Source of the DNA: Lotus japonicus | Taxonomy: Eukaryota > Streptophyta > Magnoliopsida > Fabales > Fabaceae | Assembly: GCF_012489685.1 (NCBI RefSeq) | Contig: NC_080046.1 | Location: forward strand, 24,073,038 to 24,137,037 | Length of the DNA: 64,000 bases | Direction of reading: 5' to 3' | Shown: positions 1 to 11,639 of the stretch, one piece after another | How the letters are laid out: each line of letters begins with the position of its first letter | Numbering within the stretch: position 1 is the stretch's first letter | The notes under the pieces: generated by a model | Database searches by the model: none | What the model was told of the DNA's origin: nothing | What the model saw: only the letters and a program-made list of their open reading frames with translations | Position numbers and translations under genes: made by a program

Positions 1-479
1 ATATCTCATCTATCTATGTAAAGAGATAATTTCCAACAAAAAAAAATTAGCTGTACAAAAATCAAGGGTAGCAAACTGCATAGCTGCCCGCCCGCAATGA
101 TCCATAATCTCAAACTTCACTTTCACAATTCAGCTAGTGCAACTGATAACTAAAATATATAAGCATTCAAAATTACTATCCGCGCCATAATGCAATCATA
201 CTCACTTGTTCAGATAGAAACACACATATAAATTCACATTTTCAAAAATAAAAAAATTCAACCTAAATTGAAACCCTTAAATCACACAGTGAGACAAGAA
301 AATTGACCCTTTACTGATCTAATTAAAGGCATGCACATTCACAAATCTAATCCAAGCACTCAATCACATGTAGCAGGATATGCATTAGATAGAAATGAAA
401 ATCCCTAAATTCAGATTTTGAAATTAATATTGATTATTGCAATCATGAAAAATTATAGTAAAAATGAAAGTCTACTTAC
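1..479 (-). other. Intron or 3' region of the CACTA accessory gene
   Basis: AT-rich DNA without a recognisable coding segment. It follows a good splice donor (GTAAGT on the minus strand, plus 474-479) of the Transposase_24-type gene, so it is probably intron or 3' sequence of that gene running off the left edge. Confidence 0.4.
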
Positions 480-2473
480 GTGCACCAAACTTGTAGAATA
501 GAGATGTCAAGCCAAGCATCACCCACCAACAACTCTTTGATACACTTTGGTGAAATCCAAAAGTTTTTTACAGCAAGATCATGTTGTAATGGTAAACATA
601 TATGTGTTTGCTGTTTCAAAAACATGAATAACACTCTCTGAACATTGTCAGTGGTCGAGTCCTCCTTGTGATTTTCTTGTGCGGCGGTACAAGAACCTTT
701 TGTGCTTCCATGCAGAAGAACATTTTGTTCTCCTTGTTGGTTTGTTGGGGAGATTTCAGATAAACCCATAGTCTTAAGCGTCTCCATAAATGATTGTTGC
801 ATCTTCTCACTCGCCATGATCAACTGTTGTTCAAACTCTTCTTTACATTCTTCTTTAATCTTTGCTGCAAGTTTTTGTTCAAGTTTCGCCTCAAGTTGTG
901 CTTCAATCTCCTTAACATCTATGGACTGTGTTGGACGTGAAGACCTTCCGAAGTAGTTGCTTAGATTAGCAAATCGTCCAACACCACGAACACGACCACC
1001 ATGCTCGGATGTTCCAATTGCCTTTGTCAAGATATCGTCACTTCCTTGTGAAACAAAGGTTCCTTTTTCAGTCTCTTCAGCCAGTGAATCCTACATTTGC
1101 ACATAAATTTAATATTTCATTAGTGGTAAAGAAGGATGTCGCATACAAGAAACACAGACAACCATAATGAGAAAGTAATCATGGAAAAAATATTTCACTT
1201 ACAATTTTCTCAGCAACAACTCGGGTAGCCTCTGATGTGTATTCCCCTCCTCGCCTTTGTCTTGCTCTCTTCCATTTGTCACGACGTGACGGTGGAGATG
1301 GAATACGATCTAATTCTCCTGATGCGTCTAGTTCTTGTCTCTTTTCATTAATCATTTTCTTCTCAAGCAATTCATATCCTCCACGAGATAATGTATGTGG
1401 GTAAAGATTCTTAGCCACATTATCCTTACCCTTTTGACTTTTTTCCTATTATAAATCAAGCTAAAGAAGTAAGCATAAAAATAAGCATAGATAAACGTCC
1501 AAAGTTTGCTGGTTTGGCTGTGATATTTGCTGGTTTTTCTGTGCCACATGCTAGTTTTGATTTACCAAATTTTAATGGAATAGAGTAATGGGCAAACAGT
1601 GTCAAATATCATATGCTTTGGCTAGATAAACGACCAAAGCATATGATAGATTATCAAGTGACTTATGCCATGGCACTATTAAAGTTTGGAAACTAGTTTG
1701 GTGAGTTCAAGGACAAGGTGTCCTAAAACTGTAGTAGACTACTTACATAGTAAACATTTCAATTAAGAAAATTGAAGAAATGAAATGAAAAGAAAGCAAA
1801 TCAATTTTAGGACATGAATATGACTGAAACAAGAATCAATGCAAGAAAAGAAAAAAATTATTAATACTAACCTTAAATGCAGGGGTATTTCGATGCTCCA
1901 ACAACTTCTCCCATACATCTTTTTAATATAAGGATACACTTCATACGGAGGAAGGCGATTGGGGTTGGGGTTAGTGATATAATCGGAAGTGAGTTGTGTC
2001 TTAAAAGCTCTCCATCGGTCCCCCAAATACTTCAACCATTTTTTCTTCAAATCACACTTATTTGAATCATCACTTTCTGTGATATCAAAATGAAGCTATA
2101 CACATAAAAAAAGTTGGTGTTAGTACCAAAGAATTAATGGGTAAACAGTAGTGAATTAAGAATACAACAATAATACCTTAAGATCATCCGAAATTGAATT
2201 TTTTGAGTCTACATCTACCAACCGCCACTCATCTATTAAAATACTACAAGTACTTCGAGCAAGATAATCTGCATAACTCCTAAACTCATTTGAATTTTCA
2301 CCAATACAATCCCCAGTTTGTGGATCAAACTCAATCTTCAATTTCACACCCGTTTTCCGAACTTTAGCAATTTTAAGCATCTTAGTGCAACCTCTAACCA
2401 TTCTCTTTTTATCTTCACTAGACGAATGATTAGGTCCACTAGATGAAAGAGGGGTGTTGGTTGAATCAGCCAT
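480..2473 (-). pseudogene. CACTA accessory transposition gene, Transposase_24 type
   Basis: Spliced gene with four visible coding segments: 2473-2177, 2095-1872, about 1436-1203 and 1090-480, joined by good GT/AG sites. The start is the ATG at 2473, after which the product is Ser/Thr-rich. Segment 2 carries the W-x-x-LGDRWRAFKTQL region and segment 3 the YPHTLSRGGYELLEKK motif, both typical of the plant Ptta/En/Spm Transposase_24 family. Segment 4 is a Glu/Lys/Gln-rich coiled coil (EAKLEQKLAAKIKEE). In known elements this product binds subterminal repeats and works with the TNP2-like protein; that role is inferred here. A one-base shift near 1915 breaks the reading frame inside the conserved region, so this copy looks inactive. 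The 3' end may lie before base 1. Confidence 0.75.
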
Positions 2474-2650
2474 TTATCTGTTTACAGAAAACAAAAAGAT
2501 TTCAGAATCAAAGCACAAATAAATGCAATAATATAAGCATCATAAGCATATAAACGAATGACATATAAACTAATTAATCAAATAGATATAACATGTGGCA
2601 TACATGGGTACTGAATTTACTAACTTATTTCAACAAAGAATAGAAACTCA
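2474..2650. other. Spacer between the two CACTA genes
   Basis: Short AT-rich spacer between the end of the transposase remnant and the ATG of the accessory gene, both on the minus strand. It may hold the 3' end of one transcript and the 5' end of the other; no specific site is recognised. Confidence 0.3.
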
Positions 2651-5600
2651 CTAGCTCTCCCATATCCCTTCTTCATGATCCAAACAAGTAACTTGCACAT
2701 CGTCTACTTCATTTTCTTCATTGGAGGTAAGCAAATTTGTTGCAGAAGACGAAATCTCAGAAATATGAAGGGATTCTTCACTACCATGTGTGGTTTTTGG
2801 TTGTAGAGCCACCGACCACCTTTTGTTAGAAGGATCTGTGACATAAAACACTTGTTTTGCTTGGGATGCCATAATGAAATGTTCGTCCCTATAAGCCACC
2901 TTGGAAAGATAAACCAGTGTATATCCAAATTCATCAATTCTTACACCATTGGAAATATCAATCCACTTACATTTAAATACAGGCACTGTAAATGTAACAT
3001 AATCAACCTCCCAAATCTCTTCAATCACCCCAAAGTACGGTGTAGATGCCATTATAGGTCTTTTATCTTTTGAACTAGAGAAGTGCATGGACTCGGCCAC
3101 AACCATAACCCCCCTATTTTGCATAGTACTTCTATCATCTTTTGATGTTGTATAAAAGGTAGTTCTATTAATATCATAAGCACTCCAAGTCATAACATTA
3201 CATTTAGGCTCAAATGAGAGTCATTTTATTGTATCAGAAGCACTTTCATCATTAGCAATTCTTTCTTTAAACCATTTAGAGAAACTCTTAATTGTGCTCT
3301 TTTAACAACCCTATTTCATTCATCTTGGGGTATTTTTCCTTTATAAAGCTTTTGTGGGCAGATAAGTAAGGTTGAACTTCATCAGTGTTATTGAATATAT
3401 ACAAATGCGCTGGATGACGTAACTTCCAAGTCATGCACTTGACATTTAAACCTTGTGTACCCTTACCTTCACATCTTCCATCATGACGAGACTTTGGAAC
3501 CCCTATAGCATCCGCTTCTGACAAATAGCTTGAACAGTACTCAATAGCTTCTTCTGCAATGTACCTTTCAACGATCGAAGCTTCCGGACGGTGTGGATTC
3601 ATAGTATACCCTTTTAGTATCTTAATGTACCGTTCTACCGGATACATCCACCTTAAACAAACTGGACCGCACAATTTAATCTCCCTTACCAAATGAACAA
3701 TCAAGTGTTCCATAATGTCAAAAAATGAAGGAGGAAAATGCATCTCCAACTGACACAATATGACTGCAGCCTCATTTTCCAACTCGTCTAACTTCAATGG
3801 ATCAATGACTTTACTACATATTACATTGAAGAATAAGCACAACCTAGTTATAGTTTTCCTAACTTTAATAGGCAATATTCCACGAATAGCCACTGGTAGT
3901 AGTTGCTGCATCAGAACATGAAAGTCATGAGATTTTAAGCCAATTAACTTGAGATCTTTCATTGAAACAAGTCTCTTGATATTTGATGAGTAACCTCGCG
4001 GTACTTTGATACCTTGTAAACACTCACAAAAACTTGTTTTCTCTTTCTTAGACAAAGTGTGACATGCTGGAGGCAAATATGTCTTGTTACCTATCTGTTG
4101 TGGAGTTAACTGTTGCCGTATACCCATTTCAGCCAAATCTAAACGAGCACTTAACCCATCTTTTGTCTTGCCATTAATGTGAAGAAGTGTGCCAATTAGA
4201 CTTTCACAAACATTTTTCTCTACATGCATCAAATCAATACAATGTCTTACATCAACACTTGACCAATATGGAAGATCAAAGAACAACGACCTCTTTTTCC
4301 ATACATTTTTTTCAGCAGACTTCTTTTGTTTCTTTCCAAAAATAACCTTCACATGTTGTTGTCGTTGATAAACTTCCTCTCCCGTCAAGGGTTTTGGCGC
4401 AACACCATACTCTGATTTTCCGTTGAAAGCTTTCTTCAATTTACGATATGGATGATGACGGTCTAAAAATTTCCGATGCCCAAGATAAACGGTCTTCCTT
4501 CCATGATTAAGCTGATGGTAACTTGTATCTTTCTAACATATAGGACACGCTTTATGCCCTTTAACGCTGTAACCAGACAAATTACCGTATGCCGGAAAGT
4601 CGTTGATGGTGCAAAACAACATGGCACGCATATTGAAATGTTCACCAGAATACGCATCAAGAACATCAACTCCTTGCTCCCACAACAATCTTAAATCATC
4701 AATCAATGGACTTAGATAAACATCTATGTCGTTTCCTGGTTGTTTTGGGCCCGGAATCATCATAGATAACATCATATATTTACACTTCATGCACAACAAA
4801 GGAGATAGGTTGTAAATTATCAAGAGAACAGGCCATGAACTATGGTTACAACTTAGACTACCATACAGATTCATTCCATCGGTAGCAAGTCCAAGTCTAA
4901 GGTTTCTAAACTCTTTGCCAAAACTTTGAAACTTCAAATCAATTTTCTTCCATTGCAAAGAATCAGCTACATGGCGAATTTTTCCATCTTCATTTCTCTC
5001 TTCTGCATGCTATCTAAGGTTCTTTGCGTCATTTGCATTAGAGAACAATCTCTTGAACCTTGAAATTATTGGTAGGTACCATAACACTTTTGCAGGAGGA
5101 CCCTTTGTGCTCACATCATCACTGGAATCACCATCTTTCTTTTTGTAGCGTGACGCCTTGCACTTCGGACAATGATCATAGTTTTCAAACTGTTTTCTGT
5201 ATAAGATGCAATCATTAGGGCATGCATGTATTTTTTCATACTCCATGCCAATCGGACACAATACTTTCTTGGCTTCATAATGACGATTTGGCATTGTGTT
5301 ACCTTCTGGAAGCATTTCTTTCAACAATCCAAGCAAATCAGTGAAACTTTTATCACTCCATCCATTTTTCCCCTTCAAATTAAACAATCTTAACATAGCT
5401 GACAACCGTGTAAAGTTTGTGCATCCCGGGTACAAAGGTTCTTCCTTGTCTTTACATAAAGTATCATACACATGCGCTCTCTTAAATGATTCTTTTCCAA
5501 TATCATGTATCATGTCTTCCAGCCGATCATCCATATCTACACATACTTTCTCTCTTTGTGATACACTTGGCATTACAACTTCACCATGCCATATCTAGTG

Positions 5601-5808
5601 TATAATTTTGACAAATCCCTCTCCGAGCTAGATGGTCCCGTATTTCATCCTTGGTAAGTTTTGGGTCCCGGTTCCCACAAGAAACACAAGGACATGGAAA
5701 AAGTCCCTTATTGTTCGGAAGATTCTTTTCAGCAAATTCTAGAAATTCAACCACTCCATTATCAAACTCATCACTTAATCGATTAGCTCTCATCCAACTA
5801 CGATCCAT
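2651..5808 (-). pseudogene. TNP2-like CACTA transposase (Transposase_21), decayed
   Basis: Remnant of the main transposase. In order: a Transposase-associated domain (5808-5581, MDRSWM start, C-P-C-x2-C and R-x-HL), a TNP2 N-terminal segment (5573-5010, with CPxxC-type zinc-ligand pairs), the Transposase_21 core (4958-4533, LATDGMNLYG, ACPIC), a DUF4218 region (about 4000-3520, LKSHDFHVLMQQLLP and FFDIMEHL) and a DUF4216 region (3193-2651, YFGVIEEIWEVDY). Breaks seen: a frameshift at about 5581 inside the WHGE motif, in-frame stops at about 5010 (where Trp is usual) and about 4533, a frameshift near 3300 and another stop near 3215. The family cuts and pastes elements with CACTA termini; this copy cannot encode a full protein. 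Confidence 0.88.
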
Positions 5809-6226
5809 AACTACGTTCTGCAAATTATCACATACTAAATTAAAGAATTGTGACCCTAGAACCAAACTCATCAACATTTTTCAAATGATAAGCTAAAGAC
5901 AACCTAAAAATTAATTGTAAAAAATCGAACATGAACAAGCATTCAAATTAAATAAGCCAAAAACAAATCACGAATTCAGAGCCAATTTTAGAAAATAGTT
6001 TTAAAGTGAAAACAAACTTACAGCAAGATGGAAGAGTTTTGCAATGGCCGGAATAGTTTGCCGGAGGTAGAGTGGCTGGAAGAGTTCGCCGAATTCGTGA
6101 AGAGGAAGGTGTAAATCTGAGACGTCTGATAAATAACAAAAACATGGAATGGCAATAAATAAATGGACAGATTAGCATTTTTGAAATGAATGATGGAACA
6201 TGAAAGTGGTAACCAAGTAAACTCAC
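5809..6226 (-). other. CACTA transposase leader, possible noncoding exon
   Basis: Between the transposase start and the captured amidase exon. On the minus strand a segment at about 6122-6022 has a pyrimidine-rich acceptor before it (TTATTTATCAG) and a donor GTAAGT after it, so it could be a leader exon of the transposase transcript. It encodes no recognised domain. Confidence 0.35.
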
Positions 6227-6351
6227 CAATAGCAAAGTCAACTAGGCTAGCAGCAACCGCTAGAGCTGAACCACTTGAAGAACCTCAAGGAATGCAAGAC
6301 TACAGCAGAGGATTGGTTGGTATCCCATAATTCTTGTTCTCACCAGAAATC
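6227..6351 (-). pseudogene. Captured amidase-family exon (AMI1/Toc64 type) inside the CACTA
   Basis: A 125-base segment on the minus strand with an acceptor before it (GACAG) and a donor after it (GTGAG). Read in phase it gives ISGENKNYGIPTNP, then a stop, a second stop, and GSSSGSALAVAASLVDFAIG. This is the amidase signature region, including the Gly/Ser-rich GSSSGSA stretch that contributes catalytic serines in AS-family enzymes; plant AMI1 and Toc64 proteins have the same context. Exon boundaries and phase appear preserved, so genomic DNA with introns was captured, not cDNA. The two in-frame stops show it is non-functional as an enzyme. The donor host gene is not in the window. Confidence 0.72.
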
Positions 6352-7514
6352 CTGTCATGCCACCCACAATAAGTGAAATTAAATCACTCCTGAATCAGAA
6401 ATCTAATTGATTCTTATGTAGAAAGCATCATAATCACTTCTAAGAATCACTTTAAGAAGATGCTTGAATGAAGAGGCAAGGTTCATGAAAATGAGAAGAA
6501 AAGGTTAGCATAAGAGCCAACTAATATCTGGAAAACTAACGCAGTGACACAATAACCCAACAAAGAAACAAAGATAGAACCTAGCAATTACACAACACAT
6601 TCTAATTGCATAATCTATTGCCCACCGCTATCAGATAAGAAAATGACCCAACACTAGTCAGCAAGGCTTAAACGAACCTGTGTCATGTTTGTGGCAAAAA
6701 CCATAGCAACATTGTGTGCTTTACATGCTATATAAAATAGCAAGTACCAATTAGTTTCTTGTACAGGGGCACAAGTACCAATCAGTTTCTTTTGTCATTT
6801 ATCACTATCACATAAATATCATCTTATGTAGTTATGGCTTATCACTAACATCACTTCGCAGATGGATAGCAAAAGTTGGAACTACTTGGATTTAATGTAA
6901 ATAAGATCGCCAGATTAAATAGCAGCTACCATTAGACATTTGCTTCCAACGATGCAACATAGCTACAGGGGTACCCTCACCATGGGATATATGGGCTATA
7001 CAACTTACATCTTAATTGAGATTGTCATATCAGGAATGTTACAGGCTAAGACAATCTAGAGACACGCAACATTCACACCAATCAAGGTAAGAAACACCAA
7101 ACTACTATTTTCCAGTTTTATTGGGAAGCCACTTAAAACCTCAATTTTTCTGAGATACACACACACACATACATGCTGAATCAGGATGAAGGGAGCCTTA
7201 CCTTGTGAATCAAGATGAAGGAAGAATTTCAGAGAAGCTTCCAAATCTCAATAGCTTCGCCTGCAAGATGAAATGAAGAGGAAAAATTGGATTCATTGGT
7301 TTTTCTTTTTCATTAGATCAAGTGAGAATTAACAAAAAAAAAAACAAAATTGAGGTATCAAACCTTGGGGTTTCTTGTGGTTGTGGGCTTAAGAAAATCT
7401 TCAGTTGTTTTGGGATGCTTACAATCTGCAAGTGAAGCCAGTGAATCTCAGAGCTTCTGCTTCAGCTTCTGCAAGGGATGCTGTACAAAGAACACAGAGC
7501 GTTCAGTTACACAA

Positions 7515-7632
7515 CGCACAAGGAAACAAAGAACAAGACACAGGAAGCAACGCAAGGAAACAGAGAACAAGGAAGCAACGCAAGGAAACAGAGAACAAGG
7601 AAGCAACGCAAGGAAACAAAGAACACGAGCAA
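7515..7632. repeat. 28-bp tandem repeat, about three units
   Basis: Units begin at 7543, 7571 and 7599 with GGAAGCAACGCAAGGAAACA, nearly identical and exactly 28 bases apart, with a partial unit before. A related piece recurs at about 8862-8905. Confidence 0.85.
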
Positions 7633-8344
7633 CTGTTGAGTACTGCCACAACGTTTGGGTTCGATTTTACCAGATTTCAGTTTTCCCCAAAAGCTTAAAC
7701 AAGCACATTAAAAATTAACAAAAGAGATTTTTATTTTAAAAAATAGCTATATTTTCATGAAAACACTAAATCAATCTGGCTTCGATTTTCAGTTTCTATC
7801 TATGGTTCATGCTTTCAGCTTTCTTAATCGAAGAGGAACCCCCCCCCCCACCCACTAGCATTGCTATCAGAAATCACGTTTTCTCCCCATGATGGCATGA
7901 TATAGTGTTTTTTTAGTTTTAGTTTTCTGCACCTAGCTGTTTCAAGGGAGCTACCATCTGAAAACAGAATGGGCAGTCTATGCCCTTGTTCCTTGTTGTA
8001 TCCTCTCTTTTTCTTTAACTTACATGATACTTTATACTCCCCCTAGTAGTATTTTCCCTCTCTTCTCTCTAACAGGATATTTATTTTCCCCTGAATATGA
8101 TTATGCACCAATGTGTGAAGTCTTCACTTGACAAAACTCTGCTCAAATAACAAATCAAAAACACTGACACATGTAAAAATTTGACAGTCATGCCAATGAG
8201 ATTAAAACAGGATATACTTAAATTTTCCAAAGCAAAGAGGTCCAAAAGAAGAACCAGAAACCAAACACCCCACCACAAACAAGCTAATAACTGATGGAAA
8301 AAAACAACCCCATGACCATATATACCTAACAAAAAATACCTGTA

Positions 8345-8807
8345 CGCCTTTCACTTGCATAGCAGTTGACCTAAAAACCACTAAGCCCACATTTATGCCT
8401 GTTAAATTGTACTGATTGTAATAGCCAATCTGCTTGCCACATCATTTTCAATCCAAGTTTTCATGAACTCACAGAGCATATCGAAATTGATTATCATGTT
8501 GTTTGTTTACAAGTTGGCATTTTCCACTTACTGCCTATCTATTTACAAGTTGGTCTTTTTCACTTACTAATATTACTACCTATCTCTATTCATGCTCAAT
8601 TGGCAGACTTGCTCCTAAACCCTTAAACTCCCATCCCTTTTCTCTTCTTTCCATATACTTACCATATACTTTCCAGCTTGTGGGGTATTACCAGATTAAT
8701 AGTTTCAATTTGTTGGCGTTAGTTATGTGAGGTAGGAAGTTAGTTTTTAGTCATTTGTTGGCCTTTCACTTGCATAGCAATTGACCTAAAAACCACTAAA
8801 CCCACAT
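8345..8807. repeat. Direct repeat pair of about 48 bp
   Basis: CCTTTCACTTGCATAGCA and the following AATTGACCTAAAAACCACTA-type sequence occur at 8345-8394 and again at 8760-8807 with two or three differences, about 415 bases apart inside the CACTA arm. This suggests an internal duplication of the arm. Confidence 0.75.
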
Positions 8808-8919
8808 GGCTATAATCAAAACCCATATCAAACAATATGCTCCAATCCATGAACCTTCAAAGAAACAAAGAACAAGGAAGCAAAGCACCTTAACGCAAGG
8901 AATCAAAGTGGAGCACAGA

Positions 8920-9095
8920 GCTGCACGAGCGACGACGAGCGACGGCGGAAGTGGAGCAAGGGAATTGGAGACCGAGAGAGAATGAGAGTGAGGTGAACGG
9001 TGAGCGACGGCGAGCAACGGCGAAACAGGAGCTGCACAACGCACGAGCGACGACGAGCAACGGCGAGTGACGGCGAGCAACGACGAAAGAGGAGC
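8920..9095. repeat. GC-rich minisatellite built on GACGAGC/GACGGCGAG units
   Basis: Repeated variants of GCGACGACGAGC and GCAACGGCGA, with a period of about 9-12 bases, just inside the subterminal region. It gives spurious Arg/Ser-rich ORFs on both strands. Confidence 0.7.
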
Positions 9096-9190
9096 AAGAG
9101 CGTGGGAGACTTAGGTTTTCAACGGCGAAAGAGGAAGAAAGCTTTCAACGTTTTCTAATCCTTTGTATCCTGTGTGAAAACTAAAGAAAA

Positions 9191-9522
9191 GAGAGACTTT
9201 TCACATCGGTTATATTATAACCGATGTGAAAACTAAAGAAAAGAGGGACTTTTCCCAACGGTTATATTATAACCGATGTGAAAAGTATTTCATTAAAATT
9301 TCAAAAATGCCACCGCATTTAGCTTTCACATCGCTTATTCTAACAACCGTTGTAAAAAATGTTTACTAATTACTTTTCACATCAGACATATTCTCAACCG
9401 ATGTGAAAACTCTCATAAAAGTTCAATATAATTTCAATATTGCCACCGCGTTAGCTTTTACATCAGGTAATTTATCAACCGATGTGAAAACGCTGATGTG
9501 AAAAGTCCTTATTCTAGTAGTG
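9191..9522 (-). repeat. CACTA subterminal inverted repeats and terminal repeat
   Basis: Multiple copies of the 12-base motif TTTTCACATCGG or its complement, often as head-to-head palindromes around an AT spacer (9198-9232 is an essentially perfect 35-base palindrome; more at 9250-9285, 9325-9356, 9373-9408 and 9455-9490). The array ends in the terminal repeat at 9512-9522. In En/Spm such motifs bind the accessory protein and define the transposition substrate. Confidence 0.9.
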
Positions 9523-9525
9523 GAT

Positions 9526-10520
9526 GGAAAATGAATAGCAGTGGGAAAGGACGACGTCAGACATGTTAGGCTGAATGGCGGATGATGTGTGAGGATTGAC
9601 CCAAACATTGATTTAGATCCAAGCCCAATCTGTGGAAAAGTAAAGATTAGTTACTCCAAAAAACAAATTGTCTGTGAATAGTAACTGGGATTTAGAAATA
9701 AAGGATAGAAGATACTCTGAAATCGCCAAAAAAGTGATAGCTTGATAAACACATTTTAAATGGTTTTAGAACCCGGCAGGAATTCATGAATATGATGAGT
9801 CTGTGACATTAACATATAGTTTCAACTTTCATATAATCCAGTAGTTTACTTTTTCAGACATGGAAGTCCGATAATTTTGACATTTTAAAAAGCAGGTGAA
9901 GTGTTGTTGGGTGGGAAAACCAACACCCTTATTGGGGCTCATGAACTATCAAATTAATGTTCTTCGATGAGCTGTATAATGAGCTTCGTTAGATTCAGCA
10001 TTAGCGTCTTTCTGATCTTCTTCAAGCCATGTATCAACTGAAAATCAAAACCACCTACTTTATCACTATTACTTTCACATTGTACATGAAATATGACAAC
10101 CGTCAAAACCCATTGAAAAAAAAGTCAACCTCCACTTCTATGCTTTGAAGACAGCCACGTCACATTATGAAGAAAAAAAAGTTCACACTTCAGATTTGTG
10201 GTCTGGTGGCACCAGTTGCTTTTGTACTGATATCCCTCTTAACTTCCTCTTCCTTTGTTCTGCGGCCGAGTTGACAATTGCCGCCTGACCGTGGAACGCT
10301 CTTGCTTTGGCTTTCCCATCTAATTTTTGGCTAAGTTCGGATGATCATTGTATTGACTTTTTTTTCTGTCTTTTTGCAATAGAGAATTATTATTCAAACC
10401 TAGTCACCTCACATCTATTTCAACTCTCTTGAAATGGTGAGAATACTAAAATATCTTTAATGAAAAAAGATAACAATTTCCCACCCATATCTTCACATTA
10501 TCTTTCCTCTCCTCTTTCCT
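9526..10520. other. Upstream flank of BAHD copy A, no gene seen
   Basis: AT-rich DNA without recognised coding potential. Conserved in copy B with small deletions (for example copy B lacks a short segment near 9715 and another near 9815). Confidence 0.4.
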
Positions 10521-10524
10521 CTTT

Positions 10525-10805
10525 CTTCTCTCACCCCACCACCACCACTACCCATACTTATTTTCATACCCATCATCATACTCAACCTCCATCTTCTCCT
10601 CTTTCTGCTGTCGTCGCTCGTCGTCCATTATCGTTGTCGTCGTTGTTAAGTCATCATCGTTTTCAATTTTTTTTTTCTGCAATTAAAAAGTGCGTTTCGG
10701 TCGCCACCACAACTACCACCCCAACTATCACCAGCTCCACCACCGTCACCACCACAATCACCTCAACTACAACCCACCATCATCACCACCACCCTTCACC
10801 AAGCA
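10525..10805 (+). repeat. Low-complexity ACC/CAT tract
   Basis: Runs of CACCAC, CATCAT and ACTACC give an ORF of Thr, His, Ser and Pro. The equivalent tract in copy B (51715-51985) loses the reading frame, which argues against a protein and for simple-sequence DNA. Confidence 0.75.
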
Positions 10806-11635
10806 TATGATTGTAAAAGTTTAAATGATATAATATTAATTATACAATGTATGACTAAACATTGAATAATATTAATTTTTCATCTGACTTTATCCTATCA
10901 GGCTTAATACTGTATTTTAAACTTATATATATATATATATATATTATAAAATATACCAAATGAGTGTTATGTGTATTTTTACACTTTTCGCCTTCGTATA
11001 TACAAATTAGGATTTCGTAACAAAAACACTTATTTATATTTAAATTTGAGAAGCTTACATATATAAATAAGCTTTAAAAACGTTTAGGTAGGATAAACTG
11101 TTATTAATAAGCTTGTTTATGAAAATAAGCTTAAAATGACCTATATACTTGATTCTCTCCAAATTTACATATGAGTGCTCTCTTAGGGAGACACAGCTTT
11201 TCTACCATAATCGTAATTCCCTTTTATTCTCGGTACATAAGTATTGGAGTGTTTTGCTCCAGTTCTCACCGTGGCATGGCGAAGAAGATATTGCGTAGAG
11301 GAGTTCCCATCATAATGGGAGAAGGAGTTCAAGTCAGAGTTATCCATTTAAAGTGTGGAGATTCTATATATCCGAACAATCTTAATACCATGCATTTTCA
11401 TTTCTAACATGATGATTTCAAGAAACTAATTAAAGAATAGTTAGATCTGAGGTGCAGAATAATTTCAGAACATGTGCACTTAGTCTCATGCCAAATACTC
11501 AAATAGCACTTCTTAGTTAGCAGTACCGAGGGAAATCAAATCATAAGAATGAGGTCGACCTAAATGTTTTTTAAAAAATAGTACCATATAACAACACACA
11601 TGCACTCCTTAATGCTTATCAAAAAAGAAAAAAAC
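10806..11635. other. Flank with AT microsatellite, no gene seen
   Basis: Contains a TA microsatellite at about 10925-10945 that is shorter in copy B. A 78-residue ORF at 11171-11407 is interrupted by indels in copy B and matches nothing recognised. Confidence 0.4.
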
Positions 11636-11639
11636 ACAT

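Larger units (their letters stand above)
6352..9190. other. Noncoding right arm of the CACTA element
   Basis: No convincing gene. It holds several internal repeats (listed separately), a C-run near 7840-7850, and the pair of near-identical 48-base segments at 8345-8394 and 8760-8807. Short ORFs here are compositional. In this orientation it is the 5' arm of the element, upstream of the transposase, where promoter and leader would lie. Confidence 0.5.
1..9522 (-). mobile_element. CACTA (En/Spm) DNA transposon, left end outside window
   Basis: A large class II element transcribed on the minus strand. Its right end is clear: the last 11 bases, TTCTAGTAGTG at 9512-9522, are the complement of the CACTA terminal repeat. 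They are preceded by an array of subterminal inverted repeats and followed by GAT, which also occurs at the unoccupied site in the second copy of the flanking DNA (50723-50725). Inside are remnants of both standard genes of the superfamily: a TNP2-like transposase and a second Transposase_24-type gene. Both carry stops or frame breaks, so this copy is probably not autonomous. The left terminus lies before base 1. Confidence 0.9.

Noticed and set aside
7350..7718. ORFs rich in Arg/Gln/Lys in the CACTA arm
   Set aside because: Produced by the 28-bp tandem repeat.
8796..9097. Minus-strand Arg/Ser-rich ORFs
   Set aside because: Produced by the GACGAGC-type minisatellite.
10460..10810. 116-residue Thr/His-rich ORF
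   Set aside because: Simple-sequence composition; frame not kept in the second duplicated copy.
11171..11407. 78-residue ORF upstream of the BAHD gene
   Set aside because: Indels in copy B break it and no family is recognised.
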